This document shows positions 11,430 to 23,220 of a DNA stretch of 64,000 nucleotides, piece after piece. Origin of the DNA: Isoetes taiwanensis (Eukaryota; Streptophyta; Lycopodiopsida; Isoetales; Isoetaceae); NCBI GenBank assembly GCA_021234155.1, contig JAJEKV010000027.1:9337448-9401447 (forward strand), read 5' to 3'. Position numbers and translations under genes: made by a program. How positions within the stretch are numbered: the stretch's first letter is position 1; every line of letters starts with the position of its first letter. The notes beneath the pieces were generated by a model that worked only from the letters and a program-made list of their open reading frames with translations, was not told the DNA's origin and ran no database searches.

Positions 11430-12170
11430 CAGCCTTGAAGAACCATTTAACGAGGTTCTTCCTCAGATTTCTGGCAAGGACAAGTTTTGATTTCTTTGTG
11501 CTTGAGGAGATCTTTTAATACTTTTCTTTTTTCATCAAAATAAAAATGATAGTCTCGCCTCGAAATGAGAACACTAGATTAGCTACAATCTTACTCCTTT
11601 TGAGACTTTGAATGGCATTACTCGTGGCCTCTTGGATCAAAGCATTTTTCTCTTCTTTTTTCCTTTTGCTTTGACTTCTCTTTTTCTTAATTTCTTGCTG
11701 GATTGTCCTCTTTCTCTTGCCTTACAATCTCTTTCCTCCAATTTTGTCATGATTGTCCAAAACTGCATGCAATAGTCCATGCACACAAAGGAGTAAAAAC
11801 GTTCTTAGGTTTAAAGGGACAAAAAATTGAGCATCGAAAAAAATACTTTTCTTTTGGACAAAAAATGGATCATCGGAATGTGCCTGCCACGACTAGTCTA
11901 AAATCTGCAATAACTTGCAGATCCTAAAAGCTGCAAGAAATGTCAAGAGATTAGTAAACTTTACAAAAATTCATGCAAAATGCCCAATTACCTTTGAAAG
12001 AACTGTCCAACAAGCTTCCAAAAGGAAGAATGAAGAGAACCACACGGCCCTAAATAAATTCCTTGCTTGAACAAAGCCAAGCCTCCAAATTTCTTGGAGG
12101 AGAAATCAAGAAAAACTTGTGTTTTCTTGGTTAGGCGGCATTCACTATTTTTGGGCCTAAATCTCGAACT

Positions 12171-12173
<3 letters not shown>
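11430..12173. other. Non-coding stretch, no gene seen
   Basis: AT- and T-rich sequence between frame B and the A-tail of the next LINE. No motif recognised and no 3' LTR of family B found here. Confidence 0.5.
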
Positions 12174-12217
<44 letters not shown>

Positions 12218-13390
12218 AGGTTAAGGCAGATTTGATATTACATGCAAAAGAAGTTACATGAATACATACAGCAATTGCAAAAGGAAGAACCTTTGCAATG
12301 CTTACTTATCCCTAAGAAGGGACTGAAGAAAGGCATAGCACAGCTAGATATACAAAATTAGCTGTACCAGCTGATAAAAAAAGATTATCAGATGTCTGTA
12401 ATAGTTCAAGACGAGAAACAGAACTCTAATTCTCTATTCATAGCCCAAAGCAAACTCCAATGGATCGACCTGGACAATATGGAATACTGTCTCAAGCTCA
12501 TCAAGATCCAGAGGGGTGTGGACCATGAACTGCAGCATGATTTCCGAAGTGATGTCAAAGTGCTCCTCCCATTTTGCAGCAAAGTAAATCTTCAGATCAT
12601 TCCACCACCAAAGATCTCCATATTCCAGAATGACTCCCAAAGCTATCTGGGCCAAAATGTGCTGCTTCAAGGTAATCATCTTGGCTTTGATTGCCCCCCT
12701 TGTCCACTGTTCGAAGGCCGGTTTCGGATCATATCTTCCTCGAGAAGGGGGAATAACCATATCATAATGCTCGGTCACAAAATCTGTCAATGTCAACATC
12801 AGCATCAGAGATAGTGAGTTTGAAAAAAGCATAAAAACCATGGTAATTCCCTAAAGAATCCCAATTTACATCATATCTTTGAGCCCTTGCATCTTCTATG
12901 AGCTATGGCAGTCTCGACCAGCAGGGACTGAAAGCAGGCTTTGATCCAATTGAGATTAAATGTTTTTTGATCATGAACGATCCTGTTTCTGTGCTTCCAA
13001 ATGGACCGGAGGGCCAGAGTTCTCAAAGTGCCACAGAAGGCACTTGGGAAATTTAAAAAGTCAAAAAATTCCTGTGAAGAGGAACCAGGAGTGGACATAC
13101 AGAGATTTCTTGCCCAGAACCAAAAAGGCAGAAGTCGAGGGCACTGAAAGACATGTAAATTGGATTCTGGAAGCTGGCAGCCCAAAGGGCAGATGTTGGA
13201 ATGAGCAGCCTTATATTTTGCTATTCTGTCATTAGTGGATAAACTCTGATTCAACAGTAGCCATCTAAATAAAAGTATATTTTTTGCACAATGTGCCTGC
13301 CATCCATCAGTGATTATTTTAACTGCCTCTTGCTGAGTGCAGTCCCATTTTGTAGTGATCTTGAGATCAGAAGGTCACTACATGCTTTCA
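12174..13390 (-). mobile_element. 5'-truncated LINE, minus strand, 43 bp poly(A) tail
   Basis: A run of 43 T on the plus strand (12174-12216) is the A-tail. Upstream on the minus strand lies the end of an ORF2: frames at 13254-12871 and 12841-12434 carry the zf-RVT domain (LSTNDRIAKYKAAHSNICPLGC, ESNLHVFQCPRLLPFW, LRSIWKHRNR) and the Trp-rich tail (WKHRN, DLWWWNDLKIYFAAKWEEHF). A frame change separates the two. The reading frame extends back to about 13385, where the similarity ends, so this is a typical 5'-truncated insertion. The long pure A-tail suggests it is younger than the LINE at 1-5222. Confidence 0.8.
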
Positions 13391-14588
13391 AACTATTTTG
13401 AGGGGGACAAGGGGACAAACTAAGCGAGACATTATACATACTTTCACCCCTATCAGACAATTCATCTCAACGCCTGACATGCTCCTTTAAAGTTCTCTTC
13501 ATCCACTTGTCCACCACAGCCATGAACTTAGACCGGGTCGCTTCGGGCATAAAGATCTATTGCTTTTCGTTCTTCAGTTCCTTGGCTTTTAGAGTGATTG
13601 TTGCGACATCAGCGAATCTCTAAGAAAAAACAGGTCCAAAAGATGAAGATCACCACAGCGCTGCTGACGAGCAAAACAAAGCAAAATAGAATAATGAAAA
13701 CAAGTTTATAGTGAAACGTTTTTAACGTGGATAATTGCCCGGCTTTCTCCTATATGATTGTCCATGGCGTTTTCATCTTCCATGGTAATTTAGTAGAAAA
13801 CCTAAAGCCTGATGTTACGATCTGTCAAAAAACGCCAAAATGCAATACCGAACGCACTCTTTTCTATCCTTTTAGTCTGCTATTAACCCCTTGAAGGAAC
13901 CATGGTAAAGATACTGACTGACTTAAATAATAGTTAGCTACCCTTGTTCACCTCTCCAGTTGATACATACATTGTGCACCAGAAAAGCTTATAAATCACT
14001 CTTTTCACACATTCCCTTAAGCAGCAACCTATAGCTCTTGAAAGCTTTTGCCCAAACAAATTTTTTGGATGCTTATGCTAGTCCGTGTGCAACTGGGCCA
14101 ACCAATCCTCTGGCAAATTGGACGGTCATTCCGTAAAATTTTTGCCTTTCCAAGCCAATTAAGATACAACACTTATTCACGTATATGTTTACTTTGGATA
14201 TAGTGTACATGTACCATTTAAAGTTAGAAGAAACACCTCTGCCTTCTTTGGATAGCCATACAGATCTTAAGATTTGGAACTCTTCAGTTGTCCCATTCCA
14301 CATACACAAGTAAGCATTTAAATACAATTACACATGGCCACCCTTACAGAGAGACTTCCAAGAGCAAAAGCAGAAAATCTTGCTGAGATCCACTTGAACC
14401 TTCCTTTTGCCCTCTCTGTTAAAAAGCACGGAAAGCCAGTTTGCCGAAATATCTTTAAGAACAAAGCCAAAAATGAGTAATTTAAAAGCATATACCAACG
14501 TACCTGTATGACATGGACGTACTGTACAAATTTAATAGAGAGATGGCACACCATAACCCATTCTGTTGTTGGAGCATCCCTTGACTTG
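13391..14588. other. Non-coding stretch, including the MKK3 3' untranslated region
   Basis: No frame with recognisable motifs. The part next to 14588 should hold the 3' untranslated region of the minus-strand MKK3 gene. Confidence 0.5.
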
Positions 14589-17500
14589 TTATTGTTCAAT
14601 GTACAGTTCTTGCTTTAAGATATAGAAGGATCCACTTTGCTCTCCTGGTTCCATCACAAATTGTTCTACAAAAGTCCCTAGCTTATTCTTCTCCACATCC
14701 AAAGACGGGTCTGCTATAAGCCCCTCAACTTGTACTCCATCACTTGTCGGTATGAAATGACTGCCCAATACAAAGGACCCAGATACTCTAATCATCACAC
14801 CCCGTTTCGAATATGCAGCACACTGCAGGTTCTCAATCACGTGCACAAGCCTTTCCTCTGGGACTTCACCAGCTAACATCTCCCTAATATTGGTCAAACT
14901 ACTGAATATCTCTTCAGCACCACAAGATGTCTGATCTGCAAAACTATTACAAGAATGCAATAATTGATACTTGTGCCAAGTAATACAGAACTAGACTGAA
15001 TAAAACAAACATTTACCTGAACGATGAATTTTCACGATAAAATGTCTCCATATGGGGCCATAAATGTTCAGGGCCATCAAATAGCATGTAATAATGAACG
15101 GTCAACATCTGCAAGCAGGATAGAACATGTTATGCGAGCAGCAAATATAGAGCGTACATGGCAAAATGCAACACGCTGCCTGATGATATGGTAGAAAACT
15201 GAGTGAGTACGGCATAACCAGCTGGTTGTCACACAAAAGTTACCAAGAAATAGTTGCATTTTTTATAGAAAAGGATACTTACATCAGATAGGTCTTTCAG
15301 GCGCTCTGTTGGATCAAAGACATTCTGTATAAAGGCAGGAAGGTCTACATCTTCGTCCCCATATTTTAAAATAAAGGGGTGTGACAAAAGCTGTGCATAA
15401 AAAGATGCATTGTATTAGAAAGTAAAGCGATTTGCTAGATTGGCCATGTCAGGAAACAAGATTGACTAAATGAAGACATTTTATCATATTAATGCGACAA
15501 CTTCTCTATCGACTGAGGAGCACGTGATTTCAAATATATACATAGAGTCTAATTTCGTTCCTGGTGCATCCCTGTGATACCCACACTAAAATTACACAGC
15601 ATAAGCATCGCATCTGAGTTCCTATCTCATGCAAAACATGTCCTCCCCTGTCACAACAAAATTGAGATTTTGCAGCCACCAATTACCATGCACATTTGCA
15701 GTCCTTTTTTAACTAATGCTATCTCATGCCATACAAAAAAGGTGGAGAAACAAGCGGTCAGGCAGAGGCTAGCAGTCACACCTCTTTGGCTGTTGGCCGC
15801 GCATCTGCATCCTTTCTGAGACAAGCCTCTACAAAAGAACGAAATTCCTCTGAGTAACTGTCTTCAGGAGGCAAAGGCGAGGGATCATACATAACCTGCA
15901 AAAGTTCCCATGGTTCAATCAATTTTAATCAAATGAAAAAGGGCATGGAATAGACATGAAAAACAGCAAACTTTATGCAGGGATGCAGGTAATGTCTCTG
16001 TACACACAAACAGAAACGAGATAGCAGGCTCGTTCTTGTTATTCTCTCGCTACAGTCACATACAAATTTCCACACCCATCTGAACAGCTCTAATTTTCTT
16101 ATTCAAACGTATCTAAAGCATTGAGTGGCCCTTTCTAGCAGAACCAAGGAGTCAACCATGCAAATGCTTTTTATCATACCACAAATATTGCATCAAAGAG
16201 TAAGATGAAGTAAAGATCATAAGACATGTTATATAGGTAAATGTGTACATAAGACAAAACGGAAGAACTAGAAGATATGCACAACATTAGAAATTTGTTA
16301 GGAAAATTTATACTTGAAGCATAAGATTCACAGGTCCTTTGTTTGCACTATAAGGGAACTCCCCAGTGCCACATTCTAATAGAGCCAATCCCAAGCTCCA
16401 AATATCGGCTGGGAAGGAGTAACACTGATTGTTAATCCTTTCAGGTGACATATATGTGACTGTACCAACAAATGTAGCACACTGCATCCACAAATGACAA
16501 TCTTATCAGACCTCTCCACCTGCTTGTTTAAACATCTTGTATATTTAACAGAAATAGGAATACATACCATTGCAATTGTATTGTCAAGTCCAGCACTGAT
16601 ACCAAAATCAGTAATTTTGGGCTCACCATTGAGATTTATAAGTAAGTTGGCAGGTTTTATATCTCTATGAACTAAATGTCTTTCTCCATGTAAAAAATGC
16701 AAACCCTGTAAAATCAACTTTAGGACACCATACTAGATATAAAACTAACACATCTACTGCATAACCAACATTCTTTACCTCTAACACTTTGCGGGAAATA
16801 ACCGAAAGAATAGGTTCAGGTATAAACTTTGTGTTTCTCACAACATCGGCCAAGGAACCACCATCTATATACTCCAATGCAATGCTAATCTGGCCACTTT
16901 CAGGAGAATAAAATGCGCCAAAGAACTCAACCAGCCCTTGGATTTTTGGAGCTTCACATAATGTCCGAATCTCATTCAAAAGCTGTTGGCGCTTTTCCTG
17001 CAATGTTGATATGTTGACAACTGTGGTTGGAGTTAAACATTGCGATAAACAGTCCATATAATCCAAGCAACCCCGAATCATTTCAAGACAAATGCAGAAG
17101 TAACAAACGTGTAATTAACTTTAGCATATATGTGCACCAAAAGTTGCCTTAACCTCTACTGTTGTGTCAAATACTATAAAATTGGCTAACTAGAACCATA
17201 AGACATCCGTTCTAAATGGTGAGCCTATAAATTGGTCTAATTTCATATATGCACTCCAATACCATATGGCAGTTCCTTTTATCTAGTACACAATTCGTTC
17301 TGTAAATGTCAGAAGGATGACGCTGACAGTCATACAAATGGATGTGGGAGCACGTGCACATACATAATGCCTGGCAAAAAAGATCGGCTAAAGAATTTAA
17401 CAAAAGAGAGGGTTTGCGAAATTTGCTCCGGAAGTATGGTTCAGTCTATAACTGTTTATACATGGTTTAAATTATCCTTCTTCCTCCATGACATGCAACC

Positions 17501-18653
17501 CATCCTCCAAAAACAAAATACCCTGGGAGATCTCAGGCTGTGAGAATAGCCAAAGTTTCACACAAACAGCGGACAAATGGGCTATGACATAGTAACTCGA
17601 TTCAAAGATAAGAAACATCCATTTCAATCCCCATAATAAATTAATCAAGCAGCAAGTATATGATCAATCAGTTTGCAAAAATTGATGAAACAAAAAGCTA
17701 TAAGTTCAAATGCTTTAAGACCTTTTCGAAGACGTTAATTTTTTTAAGAGCCAAAATGCGATGAGTTGGTATATGAATGGCCTTCCGTACTACGCTGCTC
17801 GCTCCCCATCCAATGGCCCCAAAGACACACATTTCATTTGATGCACACTGGTATGTTCTTTCAGTTCCTTCATCTGCATCTTCTGCAGCTGCTGAACTCC
17901 TCTTCTGTAACCCTTGTTCATTGATATTGTACTCATTGCATGATTGACTTAAAAGGTTTAATGTTCCAGCATCAGTAACCTGGAAGAATTGTGTAAAAGC
18001 ACCAATTTAGATACGCAGCATAACATGGAAATTGAACATCAAGTATACTGATCAATGATTTTCTAGACCTAAAACTTTCGAACTTGAGTCACTCATATGG
18101 GCCTCCATAATATGGAGGTGATTATGATAGAAATCTAGACTACCTGCATGATGGGTTATCAATATTATGAAACTCAAATTACCTATCAAATAAGTATGGC
18201 CCATAGAACAGTAGTAACAATTCAAAGACATTCCAAGAGGCAGAGGGCCATAAAGATGAAACATTGCAAATGAGAGCAGGATTGAACTGATCAGTTCCAT
18301 ACTAGACAATTCCTGTTGTAGTAATGATACATAACATCCTGCTAAACTCCTTGAACGTATCCTTCTGAAAGGAACAGCTGCAGAACCAATGCACTTGAAT
18401 CACTAACGGACCTACCCAACACCAATCAGGATCCAGCGAATCCTTCAATAATTCCGCATTTTGACAAGCCAGATCCGGCGTACAAGTCCTCTCCAAGGTA
18501 ACCCACATCCAAATTGTGCAAATGCTTGTGAAAAGTGTGAAAAACAGAATTGAAGGGATGCAAGAGACGCACCTTATAAGAGGCAGTGACATCCATGGAA
18601 ATGTCGGCATGCATGTTCATCACAGGCATGAGCTTCTTCTTCATTTTCTCCAT
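14589..18653 (-). CDS. MKK3: MAP kinase kinase MKK3 (group B MAPKK with NTF2-like domain), nine exons
   Basis: Nine exons with GT-AG junctions join into one 510-residue frame: 18653-18573, 17979-17722, 16997-16779, 16705-16568, 16481-16314, 15895-15782, 15390-15283, 15108-15017, 14943-14589. The protein has the glycine loop [11 protein letters not shown] and the Lys of ALKKINVF in exon 2, the helix C and hinge region in exon 3 ([20 protein letters not shown]), [10 protein letters not shown] and DFG in exon 4, and the activation segment LDNTIAMCATFVGT split by intron 4 before TYMSPE. The C-terminus (exons 7-9, [15 protein letters not shown] to [13 protein letters not shown]) is the NTF2-like domain that marks MKK3. 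Arabidopsis MKK3 is about 520 residues, so this copy is full length. For exon 9 the acceptor gtaatag at 14944-14950 is chosen because the nearer cag would shift the frame. MKK3 phosphorylates group C MAP kinases in hormone, light and dormancy signalling. No break was found; it looks functional. Confidence 0.93.
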
Positions 18654-19070
18654 GGTGAAGGGCCAAACAAAACATACAAAGGGTGAGGAGAACCGGCAAG
18701 AGGGTGCCTAGGCAGCTATGGTGGGATGGGCGAGGGTTTAAGATTGAGGAAAAACAAGTGGGAAAAACAAGTGGGCGCCTCTCCTAGTTTGTCCTGTCGT
18801 CGTGGTGCTCTGTGTTTGGAAGGGACGACGGTTCAGTGCCTTTGGGTGCACTTCAACGGCCCAGATTTAGCCCAACATCCATTATACATTGCTATGGTCG
18901 TGCAAATTACGACCTTTGCATGAACCCTTGTCTCCCATATTTCCCCATATTTGGCTTCCATGTTTCATAGCCCCTATCTATCTATTTATCTTCAGCATAT
19001 AAAGTGAGTGATTCTGATTGTACATATGAGCCTCTGTTTGTACTCATCGCGTCCCGTTCGTACACGCATA
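18654..19070. promoter_or_regulatory. Region upstream of MKK3
   Basis: The first few hundred bases before the MKK3 start should contain its 5' untranslated region and promoter. I could not fix a TATA box or start site by eye. No other gene is seen here. Confidence 0.35.
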
Positions 19071-19154
19071 ACCATGTCGGCTCACCCTCAGCGTATTGAC
19101 AAACCAACAACAACCATGTCGGCTCACCCTCAGCGTATTGACAAACCAACAACA
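19071..19154. repeat. 42 bp tandem duplication
   Basis: The unit accatgtcggctcaccctca... starts at 19071 and again at 19113, two nearly identical copies, about 450 bp upstream of the MKK3 start codon. Confidence 0.9.
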
Positions 19155-19445
19155 GTTCTTCATGCTCCCATATTATCTTAATTAATCATTGCCTTCTTAA
19201 CTAATTTTGTACTACCTATAACGTTATGAGACAACTAATGTCCTTCTAATGTCTCATATTGAGTATTCGATAGGCTATTAATCGTAGAAAGCCAATGGCC
19301 TTGCATCTGAATCAGATCATGCATTGTTAATGACAAGTTTACGTCGCCAAGTCCAAATTAGCCCCTTTTCGTTCCCTTGCTTGGCGAGTACTATAACGAT
19401 GAAGTACCTTTATGGGGCATCTTCAGGAGTATGTTCTTTGCCAAA

Positions 19446-19852
19446 TGCTACATATTCTACATGAGGTGTGCCCTAGACTACCTCAGTTATCGGATCCGTC
19501 CATCTTATGGTCCAGACCATATGTTGAGGCCCTCATTTCGATTATGGTCACTTATGATTGGGGGCGCTATGATTTTGAAATACGAAATGCAGGTTCGCCT
19601 AAGGTTTTGAAATATGCAATATGAAGACACGAACCTCTATCAAAAGAATTCAATATCCTAATCAGAATGCTTTAACCAATGCAACCAGCAACCTAACGTG
19701 TTTATTTTTTTTATTAAATCTATGTTTTTTTTTTTTTTTTTTGTAATGACCCATTGAATTGTTTTAGAGGTAGGGTTTATAGTTTCAAGAATGGTGATTT
19801 ATGCATCCATATCAAATCTCCTTGGAACCCTCTGTTATTGTGCTACATATTC
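19446..19852 (+). repeat. Dispersed repeat family A, copy 2
   Basis: Similar to 6079-6540 along its full length and in the same orientation, including the 'gaacctctatcaaaa' block, the T-tract (19725-19742) and the 'ttattgtgctacatatt' end. Confidence 0.7.
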
Positions 19853-22457
19853 ACAACTAACATTGTATCAAGAACGAAAAAATTAATTTTTATGAAACTA
19901 ACAATTATTTTTCAAACTAACATGATGTCTTGAATATTACAGCAAATTTAACTTCACAATATGATTAGGATGTGGAATTATATTGATGCTTGATCAAAAT
20001 TATAGTCCATACAAATTACTATGAGAAAGAAATTCAATTCATGATTTGAAACTCACGCCTCTGGGAGGGTGGAGGGAGGGGGGTAAGGGCATGAAAGACT
20101 TAACACTAGAGTTATCTCAACCCGTATGGGTTCCCCAGTTCCTTCTTTGTATTAGGAACTAATTCTTCATGATACTTATGAGATTTTAAATATGAACACT
20201 TGAATTGTAAAATTAACTCAAAGTTATACCACCTATTCAGTAGCAAAATAAATCTTTTACGAGTTTAGCACAATAGCACCTTTAAATACCTGAAATTGAT
20301 GGTTTCAATGATATGACATGATCTCATGACACCTGATATGGAATACAAATTTCAGTATAGCATTATTTTTCCTCGAATATAAACTATAAATACCATTATT
20401 TTTCAATGAATATAGACTATAAATACTACTTATCTTTCAAGATCTATATGATTTCTTAAAATATTGAGGTAGCTTTGAGCGAATCAAAATTTCAGTTTCT
20501 GAGAAATGCAAATTTTTGAGAAGCAGACATCCAAGGACCTGTTCACGTCCATAATATTCAAAATAGAAAAGAACGCTAAGGTATTATTATTTTTCAATGA
20601 AAATAGATATCAAGTTTTATTCGTCTTTCTAAATGCATTTGATTTCTTCAAAAGATGGAGTAACAATGAATTTAACCCTTGGGGGACCCAAATGGGTCCA
20701 TAAAGAAATTTTGAACTTCAAACTTTTATGAAATATTTCTTAAAAGCTTCACCGTATTTTTCTCTAAGACTTCTTTGATAGATTTCTCATCTCATAGTTT
20801 ACTAGATGGAAGTATTGAAATTCCTAGAAAAAGAAAAAAAATCAAATTTGCAAAATAATAAGAGATATGTTAAATACTTCGAGAATAAACTTGACCCCTT
20901 TGCATTGGACTCTATGTTGTGCTTGATAATAGAAGCTCTCTATATTTTGCATATTTTTTCCTTATATTTACACTCATAGACAAATTGTTCATCTTGAAGC
21001 TAGAATAGAAGATTAGAAAAAAGTATATAAATGGACCTATTCCAATTCATCAAGAGACAACACTAGGATTAAAGAAGGAGGCCAAACGTAGAGGTGATGA
21101 TAGCCCTATACGTGTTCTCTTACTTTCAAAAAGAAACTTCATGATCAAGAAAGGCTTCTATACTGAATGCACAGAGGATTAAATGAGTTAGTTGATGAAA
21201 TTACTGCTCGAGTTGATGGATGAGGCAGAGGATATAACCTCTGCTATTTTCCAGAGTTTGCGCGTTGGGATTGCACTGGAGCCACAATCGATCTTAATCA
21301 TTAAAATCTACATTTTATCTGTAATTAAGAACAGAGCTACCATAGGCTTCTTTAGATCTTGCGAGGAAAGTGATGAGGACTTTCTTTGTGTCTTGTCCTT
21401 CTCCCTAGAGGAACATGACTTTATTCAAGGAGTGAATGCTTCTAGTTTTCTTGAAACTATTCATAGGAACTACAGTTTTTTCGACAGGCTACTGGTTTTG
21501 CAAGCCGATCCCTGGATTATCTGGCTTCTTTGTTGTATTTTTAGTCTTCAGACTCGCCAAAATCTTATTTTGAGCTTCAATCTTCATCTTCTCCTTCTTT
21601 ACAATGAGATATAAGCAAACCACTCACAAATGAGAGGCCTCCGACAGAAAGGTCTTAATTGAACTGAGAGACAACGAGTCTTTGACCCAAGAAAGCGGAG
21701 ATTGAAAGCTAATTTTCAAATTGGAAGAAAGATGATGTCACATGGCAGAAGATGTGAGATTTAACCATTGCCTTCGCCAGAATTAGAGATCAATAAAATG
21801 CTGCAAACGAGTGTATGGATATAAAGAAGGAAGGCCAAGTCCTAGCCTTTCAACAGGAATTCAAAGATTGGAAAGACAGTATGCTGATGGATTGGCTAAT
21901 GATAAAGACATGGTATGGAACATGGTCTAGAAAATCCAGGGACTGGAGTTATCAGATCATAGGGACAAAATCAGAGCACTTGAAGGAGGATTGCTGCAGT
22001 TTGAAAAATTAGGCCTTTAAGAAATCCACGACTAAGCTCTTTCGGGTGACTAAAAATCTAGTAGAGGATCTTAAACTTATGGAATGGAAATCTAAAGCCA
22101 CCTTCCAATTGGTTCGAGTTTGGGAAAGTGCTAAAGACAACAAGAGTTTGGAGTTAAGGCAAAATTTAAAGATACTATCTCGCTCGCATCTGCCAAGGAA
22201 CTCAAGGGTGTTGAAGTTAATCATGAATTGTTCACAAATTGGAGCCAACTAAAATGTGCGCATCACTAGTGACTCAAATGGATATTTTAACCCTCATGAA
22301 GCAAAGAACTCCTAACCAACCCATCTTATCCCTTATTAAACCTTTGATGGTTAGCATAGCGAACTTTATCGATGAAAATATCATCCAGTAGATTGACCAT
22401 CAAGAAAGTGCCCTTGTGAAACACATCAACAACGAGGAAGTTTTTGGGGATAATTTC
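19853..22457. other. Decayed non-coding stretch
   Basis: AT-rich sequence without a gene I can support. An open frame at 21192-21614 (140 codons) has no recognisable motif and an unlikely composition. At about 21800-22250 short frames in the three plus-strand phases carry charged helical fragments (such as DHRDKIRALEGGLLQFEK) that may be the ruin of a coiled-coil or gag-like gene; too little remains to name it. Confidence 0.4.
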
Positions 22458-22998
22458 TGTGACGCTCCCCGACTCTATACAATGCTCCCATCGTATAAAT
22501 ACGGGAAATCCTCCTTCCATGGTGACTACATCACCGTAGAAAGGCCCTCCATCTACCTCCAGCCACCTGGGATGGTCAAATGCCCGAGTGAAGGACACGG
22601 AGGTGTCATTCATCCCATGCCTTGTATGGGAGTCCTAGATCGCGGAAGCGTAAGTACATACATCAAATAATATACCACCTCGAAGGGTGGACCATCCATC
22701 ATCAATACAAATAATATCTCATCAACAACATAATATATGCAATGCATCAATTTGGGACTCTAACCCAGGTCCAGACTCCAGGGAATCAAGCGATGGTCAA
22801 GGCCTCCAGATAACAGCAAACACACTTTGCAGATAGGCTGAATCATGCTATGACGTGGTTATAGCCTTTCGGAGATGCAATCTCATGGATTCATCCTATA
22901 AGACTACTCCGGGTTACATCTCCCAAGCCCGATGAATAGAATAGTAGAATAGTTTTAGGCAGGGAGAAAATGAATTCACTCCCAGAACATGATGATTC
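22458..22998 (-). mobile_element. Solitary LTR of family B, first part (3' end of the LTR)
   Basis: Reverse complement of the end of the LTR at 6787-8403: it starts TGTGACGCTCCC, the complement of ...GGGAGCGTCACA. Outside it, where a primer-binding site would be, there is unrelated sequence, so it is not a 5' LTR with internal region. The LTR stops abruptly at 22998 and resumes at 34253. Confidence 0.85.
22995..22998. repeat. Target-site duplication ATTC, left copy
   Basis: ATTC directly before the left terminal repeat; the same four bases follow the right terminal repeat at 34253-34256. The intact LTR reads ATGTAATCATC at the matching place (minus-strand sense), so the duplicated site is GAAT/ATTC. 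Confidence 0.85.
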
Positions 22999-23029
22999 AA
23001 CCATCATTCATTTAAATTGGATTTATGTC
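22999..23029 (+). repeat. Left terminal inverted repeat (31 bp)
   Basis: Begins AACCATCATTCATTTAAATT and is the exact reverse complement of 34222-34252. The same end, with one change, starts copy 2 at 55438. Confidence 0.95.
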
Positions 23030-23220
23030 AGGATTTTGGACCATTTTCGCACTGCAACTTTTTCCCGGGTTAGTAAATTTGCATCGAGAATGTGACTTTT
23101 TTTTATGACAGCACAACATGATTGCATTAAAAATTAAAAATATTTCACATATGCATGTCGAGTTACATATTGCCAATTACTTCTCAGAAGTGACCCCTAG
23201 AGATATCATAGCTTTCTTCC

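Noticed and set aside
21192-21614. 140-codon open frame
   Set aside because: No motif, no homologous copy in the window, and unlikely composition; the surroundings are decayed.
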